From positions 117,398 through 181,397 of the forward strand of contig NZ_JACJRG010000013.1 in the NCBI RefSeq assembly GCF_014697125.1: a DNA stretch of 64,000 bases, given 5' to 3'. This DNA is from Anabaena minutissima FACHB-250 (GTDB lineage: Bacteria > Cyanobacteriota > Cyanobacteriia > Cyanobacteriales > Nostocaceae). The position numbers were made by a program, and so were the translations under genes. Of the stretch, positions 46,117-55,999 are shown in pieces. Position 1 is the first letter of the stretch, and each line of letters starts with the position of its first letter. The notes under the pieces are model-generated. The model had not been told where the DNA came from. It was given only the letters and a program-made list of their open reading frames with translations, and did not search any database.

Positions 46117-47598
46117 ATGCTGGATTTTCCTACCACCCTTCCATCAGAAAAAATTGATGACTTACCGAACATTTCCGGTTGGGAAGCAGAGGTGACAAGA
46201 GTTGTTAACCATGATGCGCTTGTATTTTTACCAACAACCAACCTCAAGTTAGAAAATATCAATGCAGTATTTGCGATCGCTTTACATATGCACCAACCGA
46301 CGATCCCGGCTGGTCATGATGGTAAACTCATCAGTAATCTGCAATATATGTTTGAACATCCCCAGGAAGGGGACAACCACAACGCCGCACCTTTTGCTTA
46401 TTGTTACAGCCGCATGGGGGATTTTATTCCCGAACTGGTAAATCAAGGTTGCAATCCCCGTGTCATGCTCGATTACTCTGGTAATCTGCTGTGGGGACTC
46501 AGCCAAATGGGACGCAACGATATTATAGACAACCTCAAGCGCATTACTTGCGATCGCACCTATCAACCCTATGTAGAATGGCTGGGGACAATGTGGGGTC
46601 ATGCTGTTATACCATCTACTCCCATCCCAGACATTAAATTGCATATATTGGCATGGCAACAGCATTTTGCAGCAATTTTTGGCTGGGAAGCATTAGCGCG
46701 AGTTAAAGGATTTTCTCCGCCAGAAATGCACCTACCAAACCACCCAGATACTTTATTTGCATTTATCAAAGCACTCAAAGAATGTGGCTATCGTTGGCTA
46801 TTAGTGCAAGAACATTCTGTAGAAACCATTGATGGTCAATCTCTGAATAATAAACATTTACCACATCGCTTAGTTGCTCGCAATTCCCACGGCGAAACCA
46901 TTAGTATTACTGCCTTAATTAAAACCCAAGGTTCAGATACAAAATTAGTCGCTCAGATGCAACCTTATTATGAAGCCAAAACCCTATCTCCACAAAAATT
47001 AGGAAACGTATTAATACCACCAATAGTGAGTCAAATTGGTGATGGTGAAAACGGCGGCGTAATGATGAATGAATTCCCTAGTGCTTTTAAACAAGCTTGG
47101 GGGGATATGGTAAATAACGGCGGCGGTAAATCGGGAACTGTGGGAGTGTGCGGCACAGAATATTTAGAATTAATCGCCTATGCTGGTTGTAAATTAGAAG
47201 ACTTCCCGGAGTGTCAACCAGTAGGACAACACCAAATATGGCAAAGAGTCAACCCAGAAAATTGTCAAACTGAAGCTGTAGAAAATGCCATCCAAGAATT
47301 AAAACAAATTAATCCAAATTTTCACATGGATGGAGCATCTTGGACGAATCATATTAGTTGGGTAAAAGGATATGAAAATGTCTTATCTCCCATGTATGAA
47401 TTAAGCAGTTTATTTCATCAAAAATTTGATAATTTACTACTGAATAATCCAGAAGAATCTATTACACAAACATCTGAATACCGTCAAGCACTAGTACACA
47501 ATCTTTTACTACAAACAAGTTGCTTCCGCTATTGGGGACAAGGAATGTGGACAGACTATGCGCGTGAAATTTACCAACGTGGACTTAAATTCCTCTAA
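46117..47598 (+). CDS. Glycoside hydrolase family 57 protein
   Basis: A 493-aa protein with GH57-type motifs: ALHMHQPTIPAG at the first barrel strand, VEWLGTMWGHAVIPS, GFSPPEMHLP (the position where GH57 enzymes keep the Glu nucleophile) and a later GENGGVMMNEFPSAFKQAW (acid region). GH57 enzymes act on alpha-glucans (amylase, branching or 4-alpha-glucanotransferase activity). The activity cannot be assigned. The end lies 22 bases from the first degenerate CRISPR repeat. Confidence 0.85.
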   Translation: MLDFPTTLPSEKIDDLPNISGWEAEVTRVVNHDALVFLPTTNLKLENINAVFAIALHMHQPTIPAGHDGKLISNLQYMFEHPQEGDNHNAAPFAYCYSRMGDFIPELVNQGCNPRVMLDYSGNLLWGLSQMGRNDIIDNLKRITCDRTYQPYVEWLGTMWGHAVIPSTPIPDIKLHILAWQQHFAAIFGWEALARVKGFSPPEMHLPNHPDTLFAFIKALKECGYRWLLVQEHSVETIDGQSLNNKHLPHRLVARNSHGETISITALIKTQGSDTKLVAQMQPYYEAKTLSPQKLGNVLIPPIVSQIGDGENGGVMMNEFPSAFKQAWGDMVNNGGGKSGTVGVCGTEYLELIAYAGCKLEDFPECQPVGQHQIWQRVNPENCQTEAVENAIQELKQINPNFHMDGASWTNHISWVKGYENVLSPMYELSSLFHQKFDNLLLNNPEESITQTSEYRQALVHNLLLQTSCFRYWGQGMWTDYAREIYQRGLKFL

Positions 47599-47620
47599 AT
47601 AGGGCTTGCTGAATCAACCG

Positions 47621-49029
47621 AAAAGCTGGATTAATAGGGAGTTAGTGAAATTGCAATAGATCCGGTTTATGGTTTGAATATCTAAGAATAATTGTTTCAA
47701 TCCCTGATAGGGAGTTAGTGAAATTGCAATCAATACAAAATGTTCCCAAGGTTTACTGCCAAGTGTTTCAATCCCTGATAGGGAGTTAGTGAAATTGCAA
47801 TTTGACAAGCAATTATTAGTTTCTTCTGGTGTACAGTTTCAATCCCTGATAGGGAGTTAGTGAAATTGCAATTATCCAGTACCACAGGTATAGAGATGGC
47901 AGGTAAAGTTTCAATCCCTGATAGGGAGTTAGTGAAATTGCAATGCTAGGGAAGTGTGAACAATTCGCTGGGCAAAGAAGGTTTCAATCCCTGATAGGGA
48001 GTTAGTGAAATTGCAATTTTTGATTTGCACATGGCCGCCTGTGAAGGAGAAATCAAGTTTCAATCCCTGATAGGGAGTTAGTGAAATTGCAATCAAGTAA
48101 AGCCCCAAGCGGGAAACCCGCTCAGAGCGTTTCAATCCCTGATAGGGAGTTAGTGAAATTGCAATGGTAGATTATATAATTTGCGATCGCACTCAGTACG
48201 TTTCAATCCCTGATAGGGAGTTAGTGAAATTGCAATGCCAACCTTGGTCGTTTGCTATTGCTAACGAGGGTTTCAATCCCTGATAGGGAGTTAGTGAAAT
48301 TGCAATTCTGGGACTGGCTGCCGGATGGCCCGTGGAAAATTGTTTCAATCCCTGATAGGGAGTTAGTGAAATTGCAATTAGCTCCTCATTTGCCCATTTT
48401 AAGGGATTAGCTGTTTCAATCCCTGATAGGGAGTTAGTGAAATTGCAATTTGCTCCCCAGAGGCAGATGCCACGCAGTACAGTGTTTCAATCCCTGATAG
48501 GGAGTTAGTGAAATTGCAATAACGATGGCGGACTATCGCCTGTAATGGATGGCGTAAGACTAAAGTTTCAATCCCTGATAGGGAGTTAGTGAAATTGCAA
48601 TATTTACGTAAGTGTTGTGATGGCTGGCAAAATATGTTTCAATCCCTGATAGGGAGTTAGTGAAATTGCAATACAAACAGTTTATCTGTGCGTTGGCACA
48701 AAATGTTTCAATCCCTGATAGGGAGTTAGTGAAATTGCAATCTCGTATGCTCCCAGGTTGTCGGGGGCGAAGCTGTTTCAATCCCTGATAGGGAGTTAGT
48801 GAAATTGCAATCTTATTGCGAGGTTCGCGGATTACATCTAGATACAAGTTTCAATCCCTGATAGGGAGTTAGTGAAATTGCAATGATGTGGTTAGGAGTC
48901 CATACCAATCAGAGGTAATGTTTCAATCCCTGATAGGGAGTTAGTGAAATTGCAATTTAGTCCCTGGCACTGCTTTCGCTCAGACTACTACTGTTTCAAT
49001 CCCTGATAGGGAGTTAGTGAAATTGCAAT
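47621..49029 (-). CRISPR. CRISPR array, 19 intact 37-bp repeats plus one degenerate repeat, 19 spacers
   Basis: Identical 37-bp repeats (GTTTCAATCCCTGATAGGGA then GTTAGTGAAATTGCAAT on the plus strand) start at 47694, 47765, 47836 and so on to 48993. Spacers are 32-44 bp, mostly 34-36. At 47621-47657 a copy keeps its last 17-24 bases but has a degraded first half, marking the leader-distal end. On the minus strand the repeat has a CCCTATCAGGG hairpin and ends in ATTGAAAC, the usual Cas6-type 5' handle. The array is therefore transcribed from the right. The repeat resembles type I-D/III repeats of cyanobacteria; no cas gene is in the window. Confidence 0.98.
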
Positions 49030-49569
49030 AGCGGTAGCTGAAAACCCGCTCTGTATTAGATTTTCAAGGTTCGGATGCGCGAATGCGACAATCATAGTAT
49101 AAACCATATTAATGAAATTGGGTACAAATGGCTGAAATCCAGTCCAGATAAGACGCGCGGGTATTTAAGTGATTAGTATTACTTCAAAGTATTGTACTAA
49201 GTGGAATTCAGCCATTATTTTGCCAATTGAATTTTTAACACCCACCCATCCGCGCTTTCAGCGAAGAAAATGGGTTCATAGCCGTTTGTTAATCAGCACT
49301 TGCTTCAAGTATCGGTAGATGTGTGCAAAAAAGCTATATGCCAACCTGCGATCGCCTCTAACACTGCGCGGAGTGCGATGGCGAACCCGCCCACAGTAGG
49401 GGTTCAGATACGCTGGGCGGTTATGCGATCGCTTTTTTCCTCTCAGAAAATGCCCCAAGATAAGTAGTTGTGATTACAGTCATCCACTATTTTTTGTCAA
49501 GTCCTATTGACACTTTGTAACAATTTTGTTAAATTAGTTTACATAGAGTAACAAATACAGGAAAAGATT
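49030..49569 (-). promoter_or_regulatory. CRISPR leader side and intergenic region
   Basis: About 540 bases without a supported gene. By repeat orientation the array's leader should be the first 100-200 bases. On the minus strand GGTTTATACTATGATTG (around 49100) offers a possible -10 (TATACT or TACTAT). Further right are HIP1 sites and the promoter of the small membrane protein gene at 49570. Confidence 0.45.
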
Positions 49570-49740
49570 ATGTATACCACCGTTAACGAAAGCGGCATTT
49601 TAAATAACTACGCAACAGAACCCAAGATGTATTACGCTACCTACCCCAACCAAGCGCAACAACGTCAATATGCTTTACAGGCTGCGTTTGCTACATTGCT
49701 CGTCACAACTTTAGTTTTGGTTGCTTTGGGCATTAGCTAA
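49570..49740 (+). CDS. Psb34/Ssl1498-like small membrane protein (paralog 1)
   Basis: A 56-aa protein: MYTTVNESGILNNYATEPKMYY, a polar segment, then one TM helix (FATLLVTTLVLVALGIS). The motif Y-T-x(4)-G-x-L-N-N-x-A-x-E-P-K-x-Y is shared with the gene at 52353-52532 and with Psb34 (Ssl1498), a one-helix protein that binds photosystem II assembly intermediates around CP47 and high-light-inducible proteins. This copy is more divergent. AGGAAAAG before the ATG is a fair ribosome binding site. Confidence 0.75.
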   Translation: MYTTVNESGILNNYATEPKMYYATYPNQAQQRQYALQAAFATLLVTTLVLVALGIS

Positions 49741-49846
49741 GATTTTTAGATTTCGGTATCGCTGTATCTCATCGTAATTCGGACTTCTCCTGTCAACCTC
49801 GGTTAGTTTCGCCGGGGTTTTTTGCTGCGATTGAGACGAGTGATCA

Positions 49847-52054
49847 CTACAACTTCGGTAAAATTTCTGCTAGCAAATGTCCAGGGACTTTAGATAAAGC
49901 CAAATTTTGTCCTTGGATACCTAATTCATTGTGAAAAGCACGCACTGTTTTCACCACATAAGCGAAAGTCGTTTGATAAGCTTCCGGTTGTTTGCTCAAA
50001 CCATTTAAAGCTAGCAAATGATTATCTAATGCAGCTTCTAGATGTTGCGATCGCACTGCTTTATCCCCATTAAAAGTATTATCAGTAACTAACTGATAAT
50101 GGGCAAGTCCCAGATTATTGTGAGTAGCAAATAAATCAAAACTTAAAGCCGAACTACCGAGAGAATTAGCTAAAGCAACGGCTTCCTCATAAGCATGAAT
50201 ACATAGTTGCAGTAACTTTTGCCTTGCTTCTTTAGGAGTCTGAGCAAAGTTCGCCAAATGCCAATAAGCTGTACCCAGATTATTTTGTGTCGCAGCACAA
50301 GCACTAGGAACATGAGCCGGAGTCCGATATTTTAACGCTTCATTGTAAACATCAATCGCCAACTGGAGATTTTCCCCTGGTTGTTCATACTGAGCCAAAT
50401 TCCAGTAGGCTGTACCGATGTTATTTTGAATCATTCCATACTTAAGCGGTTCGGCTTGAGGATTGTAAAGAGCTAGTGCTTCTTGATAAGCTGCGATCGC
50501 TTTCTTTAAATGTACAACGGGTTGATTATATTGTGCTAAATGCCAGTAAGCAGTACCTAAATTATTTTGGCAAGCCGCATACTTCAAAGGATCTGATTCT
50601 ACCGTTCTGTGACGCAAAGCTTCACCATAAGCTACAACTGCTTCTTGCCAATTCTCCGCCGGACTAGCAAACTTTGCTAAATCACCATAGGCTGTCCCCA
50701 AATTATTTTGTATCCGTGCATAAGTATCTAAATGCGTCTCTGGGGAAATCATTTTTAAAGCCAATTGATAAAATTCAATCCCCTGTTCTATGTAAGTTTT
50801 CCCCTCTTCTACATTGGGTGGCGTGCGAGACAACATCCAATAGAGTGTACCTAAATCATTTAAAGTATCTGGCATCTGTGGCGAATTTTCATCGTAAGTA
50901 ATTGCCTCTTGATAAGCAATAATTGCCACCATTAAGTTCTCTAAAGTTGGCTGTCCCTGCTCAATATGCAGGCGATAAAGATTACCCAATTGGTGATAAG
51001 CAGCCGCTAGCATTTCCCCAGAAGCTTTTTGTGAGTGTAGTTTTTCAATCTCCAAAAGCAGTTCTTTTACTTGCCACTCATCTTCACTCTCTAGATTTGT
51101 TATTGTTTTAATTGTTGCTAATATTAGGTCTATCAACTCTTGACTCACATGAGACAATGCCGATAGTGATGAGTTATCAACTTGATTAGACCTAATTTCT
51201 GGTTGTTTTTGCTGATTAGTTAATTCTTGGGCAATTGAGTCGGAAGAATCATCTTTTAAATTTGTGTGATTAGCTAGTGTTTGTCCTGGGAAGTCCAGAC
51301 CCTCCCTAAACTCAAGTTCTGTTCCGGCTGTAGTTGTAACTTCTTTTTCTATAGCTAAATCATCTAAGATAGATTTTTCCAGTTTTTCTAAGTTTAAACT
51401 CTTAGAACTGGGAAAACGTTCTGGATGAGATGTATTTTGTGTTGTGGGTGTGGGTTCTCCCGCAAATACAAACACACCAGTCCGCCAACGCCAAAACTGT
51501 GGTGCTGACTGTTGAATAGCCAATAACCAAGGACGCGATACCCACAACAGCACACTAGATTCTAGAAATCGGCTCGATTCCTGAGCAGAAAAATACTCTT
51601 CGCTTAAGCGTAAAAAATGTAAAAATAACCGTTGACTCGCCACTGATTGTTTAGTCAACTGTTCCACACCCACAATTTGAAATGTCGGTATTGGTAAAGG
51701 CCTTCCTGGAGCATCCTTCGATGCGCCTACTACTGGTGGTGGATAATCATGCAGCCATTGATTAATTTGTTCTATAGGATTTGGCTCATTTAAATTTAAG
51801 CGCAATGTAACTAATCGAGGATAAGCCGGTGTGCTGCTTTCCTGTCCATCAGCTGGCTGATATAGAACTTGCCCCACTGGATAAGCCAAAGTAGAATGCA
51901 ATCGGGCAGCTACTTGATTTCGTAAGTGTAAATCATCACATACAGCCAAGAAAATCTGTCGCCGTAAACCAAGACTCAGGGCAAGTTTTAGGCGATGATA
52001 TACTTGCCGATTCCAAGCAGAATTATCGGAGTGTGCAGTATCATTCACGCTCAT
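49847..52054 (-). CDS. Tetratricopeptide-repeat protein
   Basis: A 735-aa protein. Residues 1-215 form an alpha/beta-like region (RQIFLAVCDDLHLRNQVAARL, YPRLVTLRLNLNEPNPIEQINQWL, ILWV near WLLAIQQ) that may be a degenerate P-loop domain lacking a Walker A. A polar linker (220-320) leads to eight or more TPR units (AIAYQEAITYDENSPQMPDTLNDLGTLYW, YAACQNNLGTAYWHLAQY and NLGTAYWNLAQYEQPGENLQ) to the C-terminus. TPR arrays mediate protein binding. Partners are unknown. It lies between two Psb34-like genes on the same strand as the second. Confidence 0.82.
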   Translation of the reverse strand: MSVNDTAHSDNSAWNRQVYHRLKLALSLGLRRQIFLAVCDDLHLRNQVAARLHSTLAYPVGQVLYQPADGQESSTPAYPRLVTLRLNLNEPNPIEQINQWLHDYPPPVVGASKDAPGRPLPIPTFQIVGVEQLTKQSVASQRLFLHFLRLSEEYFSAQESSRFLESSVLLWVSRPWLLAIQQSAPQFWRWRTGVFVFAGEPTPTTQNTSHPERFPSSKSLNLEKLEKSILDDLAIEKEVTTTAGTELEFREGLDFPGQTLANHTNLKDDSSDSIAQELTNQQKQPEIRSNQVDNSSLSALSHVSQELIDLILATIKTITNLESEDEWQVKELLLEIEKLHSQKASGEMLAAAYHQLGNLYRLHIEQGQPTLENLMVAIIAYQEAITYDENSPQMPDTLNDLGTLYWMLSRTPPNVEEGKTYIEQGIEFYQLALKMISPETHLDTYARIQNNLGTAYGDLAKFASPAENWQEAVVAYGEALRHRTVESDPLKYAACQNNLGTAYWHLAQYNQPVVHLKKAIAAYQEALALYNPQAEPLKYGMIQNNIGTAYWNLAQYEQPGENLQLAIDVYNEALKYRTPAHVPSACAATQNNLGTAYWHLANFAQTPKEARQKLLQLCIHAYEEAVALANSLGSSALSFDLFATHNNLGLAHYQLVTDNTFNGDKAVRSQHLEAALDNHLLALNGLSKQPEAYQTTFAYVVKTVRAFHNELGIQGQNLALSKVPGHLLAEILPKL

Positions 52055-52352
52055 GAAAGCTCAATGGCCAAGGTACAACCAAAATTAGTTTAAACTCTCT
52101 ACAGGGTGCATCAAAGCAGTATTAATGTCTAAACTATGACTATGAACAAGTGGATATTACGACAATCAGGATAAAAATATACTAAATTTTCTACTTTTTA
52201 TCTTGATTTGTTAAGTTTTTATGAATTTACTTGTATAAAATAGTTATTTACTATAAAGAAAACAATCTTAACAAAAAATAAAAAAGCAGGCTTCTAGAGA
52301 AAGAAACCTGAAATAGAGACAAAAGACAAGTTTTCAATCAAATTTTGTCTTT

Positions 52353-52532
52353 TCAACTGACATGAGAAACAGAGAAGGCGACAAAAATTAAACCACCAAC
52401 CAAAATCGCGGCAGCAGCTCCTAAAATGATGTAGTTTCGCTTCTGTGTGGCTGTAGGAGGTTCTGCTTGATAAACCTTTGGCTCTTGGGCAAAATTATTT
52501 AAAAGTCCGCCTTCTTCGTTGGTATAGGGCAT
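52353..52532 (-). CDS. psb34: Psb34 (Ssl1498 family) photosystem II assembly protein
   Basis: A 59-aa protein beginning MPYTNEEGGLLNNFAQEPKVY, followed by QAEPPTATQKRNY and one TM helix (IILGAAAAILVGGLIFVAFSV). This matches Psb34/Ssl1498 proteins along the full length. Psb34 modulates attachment of high-light-inducible proteins to CP47-containing photosystem II assembly forms. The start codon lies 297 bases from the TPR gene start region on the other side of an AT-rich gap (52055-52352) that holds nothing else I can recognise. Confidence 0.88.
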   Translation of the reverse strand: MPYTNEEGGLLNNFAQEPKVYQAEPPTATQKRNYIILGAAAAILVGGLIFVAFSVSHVS

Positions 52533-52667
52533 GAATGATTTCCTTGCGCTAAATCTTTTATCTAATCTTATAAAGATATATATCTAATGCTCATCGAATC
52601 AGATACAAATCGTTACATGGCACAGAAAAAGGTCAAAAGTCAAAAAATTATTTCTTGTCACCTGTCC

Positions 52668-54704
52668 CTAACTAACTGTCCCAGTCAAAGGAGAACTAGC
52701 ACTGGCATAGTTTTTGATGGGCATTCGTCCAGCGATGTAGGCGAGACGACCGGCGATCGCAGCTAAATTCATGGCGCGTGCCATTGCTACGGGATTTTGA
52801 GCTAATGCGATCGCGCTATTAATTAACAACGCATCTGCCCCTAATTCCATTGCTTGCGCCGCTTCTGAAGGTGCGCCAATACCAGCGTCTACAACTACAG
52901 GTATTTTGGCATTTTCAATAATAATCTGAATATTCGCGGTTGTTTTTAACCCTTGTCCCGAACCAATGGGAGAGGCTAAAGGCATGACAGTCGCACAGCC
53001 CGCCTCTTCTAAGCGTTTGGCTAGCATGGGGTCAGCGTTAATATAGGGCAACACCGCAAAACCTTCTTTTACCAGTTGTTCGGCGGCTTGGAGTGTGCCA
53101 ATTGGATCAGGTAGTAAATATTTCGGGTCTGGGATAACTTCTAACTTGACAAAATTATTATCTTCCTGTCCCAATAGCTTCGCCATTTCTCGCCCCAAAC
53201 GCGCCACCCGAATCGCTTCTTCTGCGGTTTGACAACCTGCTGTATTCGGCAACATCCAGATTTTTGACCAATCTAATGCTTCCGCTAAACCTTCATGTCC
53301 CGGTGCTTTAGTTTGTACCCGGCGCACTGCTACTGTGACTATTTGGCAACCGCTAGCCTCTACACTTTGCTGCATATCTTCAATGCTGCGATATTTGCCT
53401 GTGCCGGTCATTAAACGGGAATGGAAGGTTTTGCCAGCGATTATGAGTGCTGAGTCCTGAGTGAGTGCTGTTAGCGGTAGTGGGGCGTTTAGCCCGTCCT
53501 GAGTGCTGAGTAATGAGTAATGAGTGGGGAGTTCTGAGTGCTGAGTCCTAAGTTCTGAGTCTTGAGTGGGGAGTGAGGGGTGGATACGCATTGTGGTAGG
53601 GGTAGATGGCTGTTTTTGACAGCGTGAATAGTGGAAATGGTTCAGGAGAGGGTCAGATTTTTGTTCCCAGACTAAATCAGCAATGAGTTGGGCGGTGATG
53701 GGTGCAAGTAAGATACCGTTGCGGTAATGACCTGTAGCCAAGGTGAGATTTGCACAGTGGCTAGTTCCTAAGAGGGGTGATTCATCAGGCGTTTCGGGGC
53801 GAAATCCCCACCAAAATTCTTGAATCGGATAGTCCTGTAATTGCGGATATAAGCGAATTGCTCCTTGGAGTAACTTTTGAATGCCCGCCGGGGTGTTATG
53901 GGGAGTAAATCCCACATCTTCGCTAGTTGCTCCAATAATAATAGAACGATTACGCCTGGGTACGATGTAAGTATTCTCTCCAAATAACACACGCTTTAAG
54001 GGCAGTTCTGGGACAAACTCAGGGACTCTTACACGCAACATTTGCCCTTTGCGGGGAAATACGGGCAATGGTATTAATTCATTTGCCCAAGCACCCGTAG
54101 CCAAAACATAATGGTCAGCGCGAATTACTCCTGTGTTGCTTTGAACACCTACAACCTGTCCCTGTTGCTGTAGGAAGGCTTCGACTGCAATACCATCCTT
54201 GAGTTCCACACCCAAAGACTCAGCCGCCGCCCGCAATACACGAACTAAAGCCCGATTATCAACTTGGGCATCCTCTGGATACCACCAACCACCAACTACA
54301 TCTGTTCCCAATCCTGGCTGATATTGATGGATAGCAGTTTGGTCTAACCAGTATGCAGGCGAATTTTCCTTCCGCCCCTGCGCCTCTGCTCCCCTAGCCC
54401 CCTGCTGTTCATAAACCGGTGCTAAAATCCCACAAGCCCAGTAGCCAGTATTTAAACCTGTTAAATCTTCTAGTTTTTGCGTCCAGTCTGGATATAATGA
54501 GCGCGATCGCCTACACAGAGACTTCATAGACTCATCGGTGATTTGCTCTGCATCTGGGGCTAACATCCCGGCGGCGGCGTGGGAAGCAGCAGCTTGAAAA
54601 TCACGACAAAGCACGGTGACATTCTTTGCCCCGCGCAACTTCAACTCAACGGCGATCGCCAAACCAATAACGCCGCCACCAATAATTACGATCTCACTAG
54701 TCAT
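52668..54704 (-). CDS. thiO-thiG: Fused glycine oxidase ThiO / thiazole synthase ThiG
   Basis: A 678-aa fusion, an arrangement known in cyanobacteria. ThiO (about 1-365) is a FAD-dependent oxidase: [43 protein letters not shown]-type block [12 protein letters not shown] and [17 protein letters not shown]. ThiG (about 425-678) has [52 protein letters not shown] and SPIGSGQGL. Together they oxidise glycine to dehydroglycine and build the thiazole of thiamine. The roughly 55-residue linker (372-425) is encoded by heptanucleotide repeats with one 25-nt motif. Confidence 0.95.
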   Translation of the reverse strand: MTSEIVIIGGGVIGLAIAVELKLRGAKNVTVLCRDFQAAASHAAAGMLAPDAEQITDESMKSLCRRSRSLYPDWTQKLEDLTGLNTGYWACGILAPVYEQQGARGAEAQGRKENSPAYWLDQTAIHQYQPGLGTDVVGGWWYPEDAQVDNRALVRVLRAAAESLGVELKDGIAVEAFLQQQGQVVGVQSNTGVIRADHYVLATGAWANELIPLPVFPRKGQMLRVRVPEFVPELPLKRVLFGENTYIVPRRNRSIIIGATSEDVGFTPHNTPAGIQKLLQGAIRLYPQLQDYPIQEFWWGFRPETPDESPLLGTSHCANLTLATGHYRNGILLAPITAQLIADLVWEQKSDPLLNHFHYSRCQKQPSTPTTMRIHPSLPTQDSELRTQHSELPTHYSLLSTQDGLNAPLPLTALTQDSALIIAGKTFHSRLMTGTGKYRSIEDMQQSVEASGCQIVTVAVRRVQTKAPGHEGLAEALDWSKIWMLPNTAGCQTAEEAIRVARLGREMAKLLGQEDNNFVKLEVIPDPKYLLPDPIGTLQAAEQLVKEGFAVLPYINADPMLAKRLEEAGCATVMPLASPIGSGQGLKTTANIQIIIENAKIPVVVDAGIGAPSEAAQAMELGADALLINSAIALAQNPVAMARAMNLAAIAGRLAYIAGRMPIKNYASASSPLTGTVS
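53452..53580. repeat. Composite STRR inside thiO-thiG, in frame
   Basis: TGAGTGCTGAG- and GAGTAAT-type heptamers with the 25-nt motif at 53470-53494. On the coding strand these give repetitive peptides such as [20 protein letters not shown] and [15 protein letters not shown]. The region lies exactly between the two enzyme domains. Confidence 0.92.
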
Positions 54705-55125
54705 TAGTCATTGATCATCAGCTATTTACTGTTACTAAGCTAAAGCATCTCTAGTTTGCATATGATGAATGCTCCTAACTCTTGTGGGGTGGGCATCTTG
54801 CCCGCCCTAGTTATGCAAGTTAAATGTCTAACAGCTTACATAACTAATGAATCATAACTCTTAATTATATCATGTTACGACCGAATAAATTCGGTCATTC
54901 GCTTATATCCCCCGATTAAAAATACGGGGGCTTTACGCATCACGCTCGTAAAAGCAGAAGAGGCGTTCAGCTTTGTCGTTCCCGCATAGTGGAGTAGGGG
55001 ATACAAGGGAGAAGAGACGTTTTTACCCCAATCCCCAATCCCCAGCCTTTCAATGAGTGGATTTTAGATTATTCAATCCAAAATCTAAAATCTAAAATTC
55101 CTAGTCCCCAATCCCCAATCCCCAA
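54705..55125. other. Intergenic region with dispersed repeats
   Basis: No gene. A GGGTGGGCATCTTGCCCGCCC hairpin near 54786 and CCCCAATCCCCAATCCCC runs near 55026 and 55105 are Nostoc-type repeat DNA. No TPP-riboswitch motif was found upstream of thiO-thiG. Confidence 0.5.
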
Positions 55126-55563
55126 TTACCACAAAGCGCGAATAGGTTCTCGATTTGTGTTACTGGATGAAGTATTTTCTGAAGTATTGTTATCGTCAGA
55201 AGATGAAAATGATTCGTTGGTAGCGTTGCTTTGAGCTACGCTTGTCCGGCTTGTAGATCGCCGATCCTCTTGGGTAACATTGCCTCTCTCTTCACTAGCA
55301 TTGTCACTAGCATTGTCATTTGTGTTGAAATCTTCTTGGGCTACATTATTTCTGTTTTCAGATGTAGTAGTATTACTTCCACTTTTATTTGGTGCGGAGC
55401 TATTAACATTAATGTTGGCTGGTAGAACTTTTGAGGCTTTATCACCTGGGGTATTGCTACTAACTTTTTGTCCTTCACCCATAGGAAAGTTAATGCCTAG
55501 CAATGTACCCATTAAAATCGCCAAGCCTCCAGCCATCAAAACTAGCGGTGTCCATCTGCCCAT
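55126..55563 (-). CDS. Single-pass membrane protein with low-complexity Asn/Ser-rich tail
   Basis: A 145-aa protein: one N-terminal hydrophobic segment (PLVLMAGGLAILMGTLLGI, residues 6-24) followed by about 120 residues dominated by Asn, Ser, Thr, Asp and Glu. The tail is probably disordered and, by the positive-inside rule (MGRW at the N-terminus), lies outside the cytoplasm. It is 21 bases downstream of a ferredoxin-like gene on the same strand, so likely co-transcribed. I do not recognise the family. Confidence 0.7.
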   Translation of the reverse strand: MGRWTPLVLMAGGLAILMGTLLGINFPMGEGQKVSSNTPGDKASKVLPANINVNSSAPNKSGSNTTTSENRNNVAQEDFNTNDNASDNASEERGNVTQEDRRSTSRTSVAQSNATNESFSSSDDNNTSENTSSSNTNREPIRALW

Positions 55564-55584
55564 CTTGATTTTCTCCTTTTTTAC

Positions 55585-55923
55585 CTAACCTTCTGTTTGC
55601 CACACGATTTGAGAACCTTGACCCCAAAATCCGTCAAATTTAGTTACTTTTACATCGCCTAGTACTTGAGTCTGACAGGCTAAACGCAGGTCTTTTGTAG
55701 GAGAATGGGGAGGAAGCGAACGCCGCGTTTGATCACGCCAATTCGCTACTGACACCTCACCTTCTACTTTGACCGCACAGGTTCCACAACTACCAATTCC
55801 TCGACAGTTTATTAGCCTAGCACCGCCATTGTAGAGGTCAATACCATTTTTTAGCAGAATTTCGCGTAAATTAGCTCCGCTATTACACTCAATTGTCCTA
55901 CCCTGAGCTAGTACCCTAGGCAT
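55585..55923 (-). CDS. 2Fe-2S ferredoxin-domain protein
   Basis: A 112-aa protein of the plant/bacterial-type 2Fe-2S fold: NCRGIGSCGTCAVKVEG provides three Cys (C-x5-C-x2-C spacing) and LACQTQVLGD the fourth. The cluster loop differs from photosynthetic PetF (CRAGACSTC), so this is a specialised ferredoxin. Redox partner unknown. The N-terminus MPRVLAQGRTIECNSGANLREILLKNG is standard for the fold. Followed by the single-pass membrane protein gene. Confidence 0.87.
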   Translation of the reverse strand: MPRVLAQGRTIECNSGANLREILLKNGIDLYNGGARLINCRGIGSCGTCAVKVEGEVSVANWRDQTRRSLPPHSPTKDLRLACQTQVLGDVKVTKFDGFWGQGSQIVWQTEG

Positions 55924-55999
55924 ATTCTAATAACCAAATAGACTTTTTGTTGTATCTTTGCACATTGCCTTTAAAGTTGTATCCACCAGTATTAGTCTT

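Noticed and set aside
47614..48847. Minus-strand ORFs repeating peptides such as CNFTNSLSGIET and IAISLTPYQGLK
   Set aside because: They are translations of CRISPR repeats; the repeat/spacer periodicity explains them fully.
49276..49458. 60-aa minus-strand ORF right of the CRISPR array
   Set aside because: It overlaps HIP1-rich repeat DNA, has no ribosome binding site and no recognisable motif.
54705..55125. TPP riboswitch upstream of thiO-thiG
   Set aside because: No CTGAGA or matching ACCTGA-type core was found in the upstream region on the minus strand.
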